41,205 bases of DNA from the NCBI GenBank assembly GCA_012744275.1, contig JAAYIE010000045.1:1-41205 (forward strand), written 5' to 3'. Shown here piece by piece: positions 7,455-15,098 of the stretch. The notes under the pieces were generated by a model. The model worked only from the letters and a program-made list of their open reading frames with translations, searched no databases and was not told the DNA's origin. Each line of letters starts with the position of its first letter. Position 1 is the first letter of the stretch. This DNA is from Desulfobulbaceae bacterium (GTDB taxonomy: Bacteria; Desulfobacterota; Desulfobulbia; Desulfobulbales; Desulfobulbaceae). Position numbers and translations under genes: made by a program.

Positions 7455-9158
7455 ATGGGCACAGGCGCAAAAACAAAGCAAAATCGGGATATGAGCTGCC
7501 AAGTGGCGCGCTCAGACCGTTTTCTGGATATTCTCCAGCAAACCATTGCCATGACCTCCAGCGTGCTGGATCACCAGGAGGTGATGGAGACCGTGGTGCA
7601 CGAATTACCCGGTCTGCTCAATGCCGATGCCTGCACCATCCGCCTGCTGGACGAATCGACCCGAAGTTTTGTTCTGGGGGCGGCGCACGGGGTGTCCTTG
7701 GAATATCTTACCCGGGAAAGCATCGATACCGAGCAGACCATGCAGATGGTGCAGGCCGGTTATCCGGTATACACAGACCATATCGACGAAGATCAACTTC
7801 TGCCCTTTCATGATGCCGCCAAGCGTGAAGGCATCAAAGCGGTGCTGTCTTTGCCCATCCTTTTTCAGGACCAGGTTATCGGTATCATGCGGTTGTTGAC
7901 CAAAAGTGCAGCCAGGCTGTTTACCCCCGAGGAAATATCCAGGGCCATGGCCTTGGCAATGCAGGTGGGCATTGCCATTGCCCACGGCCGCATGTTTAAG
8001 GAGCAGCAGACTCAGCTCAATTTTCTGCGGGAGTTGCAGGTTTTTTCCCGTCTGGTCAACTCTTCGCTGGACCTCGATGAAACCCTCGCTGCCATGGCCA
8101 GGCGAGCCGTTGAGAGCTTGCAGGTAAAGGGGTGCACCCTGCGCCTGGTAGATCCAACCACCAACCGTTTATATCTGGCCGCATCCCATGGGCTTTCCGA
8201 AAGCTATCTGCACCGGGGTGAGGTTGCCAGTGAACGCGGGATTCAACTGGTGCTTGCAGGCGAGCCTGTGGCCATCTATGATGCAGTCCATGATGAACGG
8301 GTTGATTACGCCGAACAGATGCAGGCAGAGGGTATTGTCTCCCTGTTGGCTGTGCCCCTGCGGGTGCAGGGCGAGATTATCGGCGTTATGCGGGTACTCT
8401 CCAGTACACCGAGAATTTTTACCGATGCCGAAATCCGCTTTGCCTCGACCTTGGCGGAAGTGGGCGGCACTGCCATTCATAACGCCAGAAATTACCAGAA
8501 AATCAGCAATCTGCTTATTCGAATCGAAGGGCATGAGACGTTTCTCGCTAACATCATAGATAGTTTGCAGCACCAGCTCATAGTCTTTAATCAGGATCGT
8601 CGGGTCGTTTTGGCCAACAGACAGTTTCTTGCGGCAATCAACCGAGTGGAAGATGAGGTGATTGGTTTGCATTATTCGGAATTGTGCCGTGATGAAGACG
8701 CCTGTCCGGTCAATCTGGTTTTTGACGGCCTGACCCCTCAAATAATGACCGAGGAGCAGCCCGGTACCAGCGGGAGCAGTTGGTTTGAGCGCAGCGCGTC
8801 CCCCATTGTTGGAGATAACGGCGAGATTGAGTATGTAATTGAAATAATTAGAAATATAACGATTGAGCGCAGGCTGTCTGAAGTGGAGGTGGAACAGGGC
8901 AGGTTGAGCGGAATCGTAGAATTGGCGGGCACGGTCGCCCACGAGATCAATAGCCCGCTCTTTGCGGCTCTGGGCACTGCAGAACTCTTGGCCGAAGATG
9001 AAGAAAGCAGTGGTATTGCGGAAGAATTGCAGGTGGTTATTCGTAACTTGCGACGTATCAGTGAGCTGACCAAGAAGATGACCACTATGACCGGTTTTGA
9101 ACGCAAGCAATATGTGGGTGAAAGCACGGTGCTTTCCCTGGAAGATGATACACAGTAA
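7455..9158 (+). CDS. GAF-GAF-PAS sensor with DHp domain but no ATPase domain
   Basis: The 567-residue protein has no membrane segments. Two GAF domains are visible as repeats of the same layout at about 25-190 and 205-365; both end in a VIGIMRLL / IIGVMRVL strand followed by FTPEE / FTDAE. A PAS-like domain follows (about 375-470), then a HisKA-type helix at about 480-545 with AGTVAHEINSPLFAALG, putting the phospho-acceptor at His496. The protein stops about 70 residues later. The N, G1, F and G2 boxes of the HATPase_c domain are absent, and none is encoded downstream before 9340. It may be phosphorylated in trans or act as a phosphotransfer partner for the receiver encoded just upstream. GAGGGGGG precedes the start. 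Confidence 0.85.
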   Translation: MGTGAKTKQNRDMSCQVARSDRFLDILQQTIAMTSSVLDHQEVMETVVHELPGLLNADACTIRLLDESTRSFVLGAAHGVSLEYLTRESIDTEQTMQMVQAGYPVYTDHIDEDQLLPFHDAAKREGIKAVLSLPILFQDQVIGIMRLLTKSAARLFTPEEISRAMALAMQVGIAIAHGRMFKEQQTQLNFLRELQVFSRLVNSSLDLDETLAAMARRAVESLQVKGCTLRLVDPTTNRLYLAASHGLSESYLHRGEVASERGIQLVLAGEPVAIYDAVHDERVDYAEQMQAEGIVSLLAVPLRVQGEIIGVMRVLSSTPRIFTDAEIRFASTLAEVGGTAIHNARNYQKISNLLIRIEGHETFLANIIDSLQHQLIVFNQDRRVVLANRQFLAAINRVEDEVIGLHYSELCRDEDACPVNLVFDGLTPQIMTEEQPGTSGSSWFERSASPIVGDNGEIEYVIEIIRNITIERRLSEVEVEQGRLSGIVELAGTVAHEINSPLFAALGTAELLAEDEESSGIAEELQVVIRNLRRISELTKKMTTMTGFERKQYVGESTVLSLEDDTQ

Positions 9159-9167
9159 ATTTTAACT

Positions 9168-9241
9168 GCTTCCGGCTGCGGGAAGCGGTACCAAGGAGGT
9201 TTTTTTATCTGCAGCACATCCTGACGTTTCATCAGAAACGT
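9168..9241 (+). promoter_or_regulatory. Two small hairpins in the leader between sensor and TSUP genes
   Basis: A 6-bp stem (9168-9173 with 9181-9186) lies just after the sensor stop; a T run follows only after a 14-base gap, so it is a poor terminator. A second perfect inverted repeat, ACGTTTC-ATCA-GAAACGT (9224-9241), lies about 100 bases before the transporter start. It could be an operator or an RNA hairpin. Function is unknown. Confidence 0.35.
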
Positions 9242-9339
9242 AGCGTGCATTGTATGTGCCCGCTTTGTTAATGTGTTTTTTAAACTGCCGGTGCAGTACA
9301 GCGCAGGCAATTTTTCACCAACAACCGAAGAGGTATCGC

Positions 9340-10626
9340 ATGAACAGCAAGGGTATGGGTAAATCCTGGATTTTTGCCGCTGCATTCCTGCTGGCCAGCG
9401 CTGGACTGGCCGTTGCTGCAGAAAATGCTCCGGCTCAACAGGCGGAAAGCGCAGCGCCAGCAGCTGCCGCAGTTGCAACCGAGGCTGTACAGGCAGAAGC
9501 TGTAGCCGCAGCGTCTGGTCCGGTCTCCATTGAATTTGACGGCAATGCCACCATCAACAATGGCGGCACCATCAAGGTGAAGGGTAAAGCTCCGGCCGGT
9601 CAACCGGTCTTTTTGGAAGTCTGGGCAGAAGGCCATGATGTGCGCGCCAACCGTTTTGACAAAGATCCGGATCCCAAAACCGGTGTGCGGCCCTACATTT
9701 TTTATCTGACCGAGCACATGCCGGCCTATTTTAAAATCTTTGCTCCCACCACCATGCAAGACAAGATCGATGCCGAGAAAAAGAAGGGCGGCAAGTGGAG
9801 CATGTCCAATATTATCAAGGAACTCGGTGCAGATGCTGCGTATAATGCTCCTGCCGAAGCCCCGATCAAGGCGTATAAGAGTTCATTTATCGCCAGCATT
9901 ATCGGCAGCCGTGGCGAACTGCTCTCCGATGCTCCGGACAGGCGTCGCTCCATGCAGTTGACCAAGGCTCGCTTCCGTGACCTTGACAAGGTGGTTGCAG
10001 CCCAGGTGAATGTTGCTGCTGACGGCAACTTTACTGCCGAAATTCCAATGCGTAAAGGTATTGCACCAGGCGAATATCAGATCGTTGCCCATGTGGATAA
10101 AGCGACCAAAAGCGCTCCAATTACGTTCACCAACCAGACCAATTTCCCCACTGTGTATCTGACCAACGCAGGTACCAGTATGAACTTGATCTATCCCTTC
10201 TTCCTGACCCTGGCGGTTACCATTTTTGGCGTGCTCATGGGCGCAGGCGGTGGGTTTATCCTCAACCCGCTCCTGGTAACCTTGTTTCCCATGCTGCCGC
10301 ACACCATCGTGGCGGGAACCGTGACTCCCACGGTACTTTTCTCCCAGGGTAGTGGTATCTATAACTATTCCAAGATAAAATTCATCAGCTGGAAGCTTGG
10401 CATCGGTATTGGTTTGGCCATGCTGGCCGGTGGTTTTATTGGCCCCAAACTAACGGAAATGATTACTCTGGCCCAGTTTAAATCCGCCTTTGGCTATATT
10501 CTACTGGTCTTGGCTGCTCTGATGTTCTGGCAGACCACCCCTGGTTACCTGGCAAAGAATAAAAAAGAGCAGGCCATCTTGAAGGAATTCAAGAAGCGTG
10601 CTGAGGAAGCAGCGGCTAATAAGTAA
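9340..10626 (+). CDS. TSUP (TauE/SafE) transporter, first half, with large periplasmic domain
   Basis: The product is 428 residues starting with a signal peptide (MNSKGMGKSWIFAAAF.., likely cleavage after AVA near residue 27). An Ala-rich linker and a periplasmic domain of about 220 residues follow (roughly 60-275). From about residue 280 there are four membrane segments typical of one TSUP repeat, with the signature GAGGGFILNPLL and GGFIGPK. A complete TSUP carrier has two such repeats; the second is encoded by the next gene. Substrates of the family include sulfite, sulfonates and other small organosulfur or carboxylate anions, so sulfite export is a reasonable guess in a sulfur metaboliser. 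ATG 9340, preceded by GAAGAGG, is preferred over the frame opening at 9250 because it starts the signal peptide. Confidence 0.82.
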   Translation: MNSKGMGKSWIFAAAFLLASAGLAVAAENAPAQQAESAAPAAAAVATEAVQAEAVAAASGPVSIEFDGNATINNGGTIKVKGKAPAGQPVFLEVWAEGHDVRANRFDKDPDPKTGVRPYIFYLTEHMPAYFKIFAPTTMQDKIDAEKKKGGKWSMSNIIKELGADAAYNAPAEAPIKAYKSSFIASIIGSRGELLSDAPDRRRSMQLTKARFRDLDKVVAAQVNVAADGNFTAEIPMRKGIAPGEYQIVAHVDKATKSAPITFTNQTNFPTVYLTNAGTSMNLIYPFFLTLAVTIFGVLMGAGGGFILNPLLVTLFPMLPHTIVAGTVTPTVLFSQGSGIYNYSKIKFISWKLGIGIGLAMLAGGFIGPKLTEMITLAQFKSAFGYILLVLAALMFWQTTPGYLAKNKKEQAILKEFKKRAEEAAANK

Positions 10627-10655
10627 GCAACTACTACCAGTAAGGAGATAATATA

Positions 10656-11045
10656 ATGAAAGTAGAATTCTGGGGACAGGAATTTAAGGTCAACATGTTT
10701 GTGGGCTGCCTTGGCGGCTTTCTCATCGCCATCATGTCGTCCATGTTCGGTTTTGGCGGCGGTCCCTTCATGGTGCCCCTGATGACGGTATTTCTGCGTC
10801 TACCCATGTACTTAGTGGTAGGCAGTTCGCTTCTGGCCATCTTCTTCAACACCTCCATGAGCACCATGCGGCACTACCAGTTCGGTAACTTCGACTGGAT
10901 ACTCTTCTGCGCCATGTTCCCGGCGGCACTGCTTGCCGGTTTCATTGGTCCGAAAATTGCGCAGAGGCTCAGCCCGATCGTGGTTAAGCGTGTAGCCTGC
11001 GTTGGTTTGATTATCTTGGCGTTGAGCCTGTTAGGCGTGTTTTGA
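10656..11045 (+). CDS. TSUP (TauE/SafE) transporter, second half
   Basis: This 129-residue membrane protein has four segments and the TSUP signature GFGGGPFMVPLM, followed by GFIGPKIAQRLS, mirroring the end of the preceding gene. It is only one repeat of the usual two-repeat carrier. AAGGAGAT lies eight bases upstream of the ATG and the gap from the previous stop is 29 bases, so this is a separately translated gene and not a frameshift product. The two products presumably assemble into one transporter. A strong terminator lies about 170 bases beyond the stop. Confidence 0.85.
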   Translation: MKVEFWGQEFKVNMFVGCLGGFLIAIMSSMFGFGGGPFMVPLMTVFLRLPMYLVVGSSLLAIFFNTSMSTMRHYQFGNFDWILFCAMFPAALLAGFIGPKIAQRLSPIVVKRVACVGLIILALSLLGVF

Positions 11046-11214
11046 GATGTGTAATTTTTATTCCAACGCAAAGGATTCAGAGGATTATCTGTGCTGGTAG
11101 CGGTTATTACTTGCAGGATGTGGCTGCATGTACGCCTGCATCGCATGATCCTTGCCTTCTAGATAGTATCGTTGATCTGGAGCGGGGAGAACGCCGCGAT
11201 TAAAGCATAGTGCA
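11046..11214. other. Non-coding stretch after the TSUP genes
   Basis: No gene or recognised site is visible between the TSUP stop and the terminator. Confidence 0.5.
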
Positions 11215-11250
11215 ACAAAAAAACACCGGATTATTTCCGGTGTTTTTTTG
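11215..11250. terminator. Bidirectional rho-independent terminator
   Basis: A perfect 7-bp GC-rich stem (ACACCGG 11223-11229, CCGGTGT 11237-11243) with a 7-base loop is flanked by an A run on the left and a T run on the right. It therefore gives a U tract in both directions. It ends the TSUP operon on the + strand and could end a - strand gene whose 3' end would lie just to the right. Confidence 0.88.
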
Positions 11251-11323
11251 TTCATACGTCTCATAACCCGGCTTCATACTTGATGGTATTGAGGAAGGTA
11301 AGGCGCACGTTGTAAAAATTCTT

Positions 11324-11355
11324 ATTCCAATTCCACTTTTAAATGCACTCTTTGT
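11324..11355 (-). repeat. Half-copy of the palindromic element at 26486-26617
   Basis: The 12-mer ATTCCAATTCCA (11324-11335) followed after ten bases by CACTCTTTGT (11346-11355) also occurs, as the reverse complement, at 26606-26617 and 26583-26592, with a 13-base gap there. Only this arm is present; IS30 inverted-repeat sequence begins directly after it. It may be a copy interrupted by the IS insertion. Confidence 0.45.
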
Positions 11356-11356
11356 C

Positions 11357-12434
11357 GGGGTGAATTCAACTTGCAAGCGCACCACGCAGTGCCTGGCAAA
11401 AAACTTCAGCAGGAGTCTGGTAGTGTAAACATTTGCGTGGTCGATTATTCAGTCGTTCTACTGCTTTCAAGAGCATCGCTTCCGTGATCTGATGAAAGCT
11501 GGTCACTCTTGGAAAATACTGTCGCAGCAGGCCATTGCCGTTCTCGTTGGACCACGCTGCCACGGCGAATAAGGACGGCAAAAATACGTGCTTATGCCGG
11601 TTGAGGCCTCCAGCCCTGTGAACCGGGCCATTTCAGAGCCATTATCAAGCGTCAAGCTCTGTCTCAGTTCTGCCGGAAGAGCGCGCAAACGTGGAATTAA
11701 CGCATCATTGAAGGAGGCGGCCGTCTTATCCTCAACCTTACCCAGCAACAGAAAACGGCTTTTGCGTTCGTTACAAGTGAGCAGCGCCGCTTTGCCTTGA
11801 GAAGCACAGACGAGATCTGCCTCCCAATCTCCAAACCGCGCTCTGTCGGCCACAATCTGCGGAGGATGGGCAATGTCAATACGCCCCGGAAAACGGCATC
11901 TGCCCCGGCCGTACCGGATCTGCCGCCTGCGTCGTCTGTGGCCGCGGCGCAAATGACGAAAGCTGGTGCCGCCAAACTGTGCAGCGACATAAATCCAGCG
12001 GTAGATCGTTTCCGTGCTGATGCGCATGTTTGTATCCTTTGGGTACTCCAGGCGCATACGTCCTGATATCTGTTCAGGCGACCAATCTCTGCGCAGCTTT
12101 TCATCAACATAAGTGATCAGCTCAGGCCGGTTCAAGCAGCGGTAATGGCGTGGTATCTTTCGTCTTTTACGGGCACGGCGATCAACAGTCTGAGCACGGT
12201 AGCCGCTTTTTGAGCTGTTGCGGTGCAGTTCCCTTAAAATGGTTGTATGGTTTCTCCCAATCTGCGTAGCGATTTCTCGGCAAGTCCTGCCCATATGCAC
12301 AAATAATTCGATAGCAACGCGTTCTTCCAGTGTAAGATGGGTATGGGACATGGCGGACTCCTTCTGGCTGGTTGGTGGTTGGCGCTTCCAACTCTGCCAG
12401 AATCCCGCTGTGTCCTATGAACTGTTTTCACCCC
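11357..12434 (-). mobile_element. IS30-family insertion sequence, degenerate
   Basis: A frameshifted IS30-type transposase gene is bounded by imperfect inverted ends: GGGGTGAATTCAACTTGCAAG (11357-11377) against the complement of 12414-12434, which shares GGGGTGAA and about 13 of 21 positions. The left end overlaps the transposase stop, as is common in this family. The exact outer ends and target duplication are not clear from this one copy. Confidence 0.7.
11366..12351 (-). pseudogene. IS30-family transposase, frameshifted
   Basis: Reading from 12351, the first 260 or so residues carry the N-terminal helix-turn-helix (LTLEERVAIELF.., CREIATQIGRNHTTILREL). They also carry the first two catalytic acidic sites of the DDE domain (FGDWEADLV and TLDNGSEM). 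After SPWQRG the frame is lost. The expected continuation, NENGNGLLRQYFPR with the catalytic Glu, is in a neighbouring frame that ends at 11366. Losing one base at about 11550 (GGTTCC to GGTCC on the coding strand) explains the change exactly. IS30 transposases are normally a single frame of about 320-340 residues, so this copy should be inactive. Confidence 0.85.
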
Positions 12435-12705
12435 AACTGCTGGTGCAGTTTGAAGGAGAATTTACCTCCCTTGTTTTTTCTCAGCTTTTGCTATGGGAAA
12501 ATCTATGAGACAATACTGTTGCTTACCACAAGATCTACATTATTAACATTATTCTCTTGATTTTCTTATGTGGGCCCATGAAATCCCACATTATTTTCTC
12601 GTTTTTATTAATAACAAGCAGTTAATTTTTTTTGAATAAATATCGAATACACTAGATATATCCTGATATACGATCATGGATATATAAAATTATACTATAT
12701 ACTAA
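12435..12705. other. AT-rich non-coding stretch
   Basis: The base composition shifts sharply to A+T compared with the flanking backbone. No gene is supported. A 7-bp inverted repeat (ATGTGGG 12568-12574, CCCACAT 12585-12591) is the only structure seen, and its role is unknown. This looks like acquired DNA next to the IS30 remnant. Confidence 0.5.
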
Positions 12706-13155
12706 TTATAAATTAGTTTTAATTATTTCAATTATCCGTTGACCTTGAATAAAGGCATCTTCATTATCTGTAGAACCATACCTGTATCCTTTTTTTGACA
12801 TTATTTTAACATTAACTTTGCTTGAAAAATTATTTTCATTTTTTATAAAAATATCATACGAATAATCTGTATCCTCATTCCTTTCATTTGTATCTAATCC
12901 GCATCTTACGAGACCTAGGGATTTATCTGCATTGTTTATATCCGCATACAATGATCTACATGCTTGAATTGCTGCGTTAAATACCTTTTCATAATTAATG
13001 TTAGGCAAATGCAAATCAACGCTTGCCTTTCCATTATCTGTCTTTACTGGGGCAATTGGAATTTTTTGATTTATTGCATTATTATTCATACTACATGATG
13101 GCAGTGAAACAATAAAACAAAATATTAATATTTTTAATAAATTTTGTTGTTCCAT
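12706..13155 (-). CDS. Small predicted lipoprotein, unknown function
   Basis: The 149-residue product begins with a short signal peptide ending in a lipobox-like LPSC (Cys at residue 21), so it is probably lipid-anchored. The mature part is hydrophilic and Asn/Lys-rich, with no domain I recognise; two further Cys occur in the middle (QACRSLY and VRCGLD). Codon use is strongly AT-rich, unlike every neighbour, and it lies between an IS30 remnant and the hairpin at 13275, so recent transfer is likely. The C-terminal half (SKVNVKIMSKKGYRYGS) looks like a beta-rich fold. No function can be assigned. Confidence 0.6.
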   Translation of the reverse strand: MEQQNLLKILIFCFIVSLPSCSMNNNAINQKIPIAPVKTDNGKASVDLHLPNINYEKVFNAAIQACRSLYADINNADKSLGLVRCGLDTNERNEDTDYSYDIFIKNENNFSSKVNVKIMSKKGYRYGSTDNEDAFIQGQRIIEIIKTNL

Positions 13156-13274
13156 GGCAATTCCTTATTGAAAAATATTTTAATAAAAAATATATGAGCC
13201 TTTTGCAAAATGACGAGGCATGGGGCTTGTTGCAGTGAAGTTCGCGTGGGCGATTTTACGATATAACACGTTGA

Positions 13275-13314
13275 AGTGCATTCTCCACCGCCTGAAGGCG
13301 GTGGAGAATGCACT
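13275..13314. repeat. Perfect 18-bp hairpin immediately after ppnN
   Basis: An 18-base arm at 13275-13292 (AGTGCATTCTCCACCGCC) is perfectly complementary to 13297-13314, with a TGAA loop. It touches the ppnN stop codon at 13315-13317. Neither side has a T run, so it is not a standard intrinsic terminator. It could stabilise the 3' end of the mRNA, be a REP-like repeat, or mark the boundary of the AT-rich insert. Confidence 0.7.
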
Positions 13315-14688
13315 CTACGAGGCAAGCAGACGATAGCACGGATTGTACTGCTTGTTTGGCAGTTTCATGCGCTGCTGTTTTACAAAGGCTGCCAGCAGCT
13401 CATCCATGGGCTCAAGGATGGCAGCCTCTCCCCGGAGCTCAAAGGGGCCTTTTTCGGCAATGGCACAGATGCCCGCTGCCTTGACGTTACCACTGACAAT
13501 GCCTGAAAAGGCCCTGCGCAGGTCACTGGCCAGCAGGTTCACCGGCCGCCCTTTTCTGAGATCAAGGGTGCGCATGTTTTCGTGGGTGGCCTCAAAGGGT
13601 TGCTGAAAATCCAGCGGAATGTGTAATTGCCAGTTAAAAAAATTGGCATCTTCAGTGGCCCGCCTGAAATCCCGTACCTCGGCAATACCGTGTACCACTT
13701 GCCGTGCCACATTTTCAGGATCATCTATGATAATTTGGTACAAGCGCCTTGCCTCTTCGCCCAGGGTTGCAGTGATAAAACGGTCCACCAGTTCAAAATA
13801 GGACTTGGAGCTTGCCGGGCCGGTAAAGATCAGCGGATAGGGGATGTGCGCATTGGCCGGATCGACCAGTATGCCCAGGATGTACAAAATTTCTTCAGTG
13901 GTGCCCACTCCGCCGGGGAAAACAATAATGGCATGACCCAAACGGACAAAGCTCTCCAGACGTTTTTCAATATCCGGCATGATGACCAGATCCTGTACAA
14001 TTGGGTTGGGTGATTCCGAGGCGATAATGCCAGGTTCACTGATCCCCAGGTACTGGCCGGTGTGGTTGCGCTGTTTGGAATGGCCTACGGCAGCTCCTTT
14101 CATTGGCCCCTTCATGGCGCCGGAACCGCAGCCGGTACAGATGTCGAAATCTCGCAGGCCCAGCTGGTGGCCAACCTCCTTGCTGTAATCGTATTCTTCC
14201 CGAGAAATGGAATGCCCGCCCCAGCACACCACCATTCGCGGCGGGATATCTGGCTTTAGCACACGAGCATTGCGGAGGATGTGGAAAACCGCGTTAGTGA
14301 TGCCATCTGAGCTGCACAGGTTAAATGAGGCGTTGCGCTGCAAGGTGCTGTCGATATACACCATGTCGCGCAGCACAGAAAAAAGGTGCTCACTAATGCC
14401 CCTGATCATTTCGCCATCGACAAAGGCAGCGGCCGGTGCATTAAAAAGTTCCAACTTGATGCCGCGCTCTTCCTGGATAACGCGGATATCATAATTGGGA
14501 AAACGCTGCAGCAGTTCCTGACCGTCATCAAGATAATCTCCGTAGTTGAGTACTGCCAGTGAACTGCTGCGGAATGCAGGGTATAGGTTGCCACGGCTGA
14601 CTTCCAGCATGGCGCTCACCTCGTGGCGGGAGAGCAGGTTGAGATGGCCGTTTGGACAGATGCGAGCATTGACGACTTGGTTCGGCAT
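13315..14688 (-). CDS. ppnN: Nucleotide 5'-monophosphate nucleosidase (YgdH/LOG family)
   Basis: The 457-residue protein aligns along its length with E. coli PpnN (YgdH, 454 residues), which cleaves purine and pyrimidine nucleotides to base and ribose 5-phosphate and is controlled by (p)ppGpp in that organism. Shared blocks include SLAVLNYG, AAAFVDGEMIRG, RMVVCWGGHSI, ICTGCGSGAMKGPMKGAA, IMPDIEKRLESFVR, SFNW-like FFNWQLHIP and RRAFSGIVSGNVK. The LOG-family active-site motif is PGGVGTTEE, with the catalytic Glu. It ends in PCYRLLAS like its homologue. AAGG precedes the start. It is transcribed away from the MFS gene, and its stop abuts a perfect hairpin. Confidence 0.95.
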   Translation of the reverse strand: MPNQVVNARICPNGHLNLLSRHEVSAMLEVSRGNLYPAFRSSSLAVLNYGDYLDDGQELLQRFPNYDIRVIQEERGIKLELFNAPAAAFVDGEMIRGISEHLFSVLRDMVYIDSTLQRNASFNLCSSDGITNAVFHILRNARVLKPDIPPRMVVCWGGHSISREEYDYSKEVGHQLGLRDFDICTGCGSGAMKGPMKGAAVGHSKQRNHTGQYLGISEPGIIASESPNPIVQDLVIMPDIEKRLESFVRLGHAIIVFPGGVGTTEEILYILGILVDPANAHIPYPLIFTGPASSKSYFELVDRFITATLGEEARRLYQIIIDDPENVARQVVHGIAEVRDFRRATEDANFFNWQLHIPLDFQQPFEATHENMRTLDLRKGRPVNLLASDLRRAFSGIVSGNVKAAGICAIAEKGPFELRGEAAILEPMDELLAAFVKQQRMKLPNKQYNPCYRLLAS

Positions 14689-15098
14689 AAAAAACCTTAT
14701 TGAGTAGAAAATTCCAGGTATTTGCTAAGTATACACACAAAAGTTAACATGATAGCATACTCGTGTTGGCGAAAGCCACCCAGGATTACAGCCATGCACA
14801 GTTGTGTCGCCCTGAGCAAACTGGGTTTGTCGACCACAGACTTTCATGCCTGCTGTTGGTCGCCGGAGAACATGTTGTACCGGTTCTCCTTATTTTCCTG
14901 TGCCTTTCGCCAGTATATTCTGGCCTTATGGCATTTTTTTACTGTGATTTCACTATACACCAGTTCCAGAGCAAAGATGCACTCAAGGAGGCAAGGAAAA
15001 TGCGATGCAGATGTCCGTACATGTACTTCGAGCAGCATTTTCCGAAATCGAGCCAGAAGGTATTTTAGTATGAGACTGGGATCACATAGCGCCGCGCC
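14689..15098. other. 410-bp divergent intergenic region
   Basis: This separates ppnN (-) from the MFS gene (+) and must hold both promoters. The short frames across it look like no known protein, contain many Cys/Arg runs and overlap each other on both strands, so I do not call genes. A perfect 10-bp palindrome GTACATGTAC (15017-15026) lies about 75 bases before the MFS start and could be a repressor site; this is only a guess. Confidence 0.45.

Noticed and set aside
9168-9209. Rho-independent terminator after the sensor gene
   Set aside because: The 6-bp stem is separated from the T run by 14 bases.
11540-11560. Programmed frameshifting in the IS30 transposase
   Set aside because: IS30 transposases are made from one frame and there is no slippery run at the break; a simple base loss is more likely.
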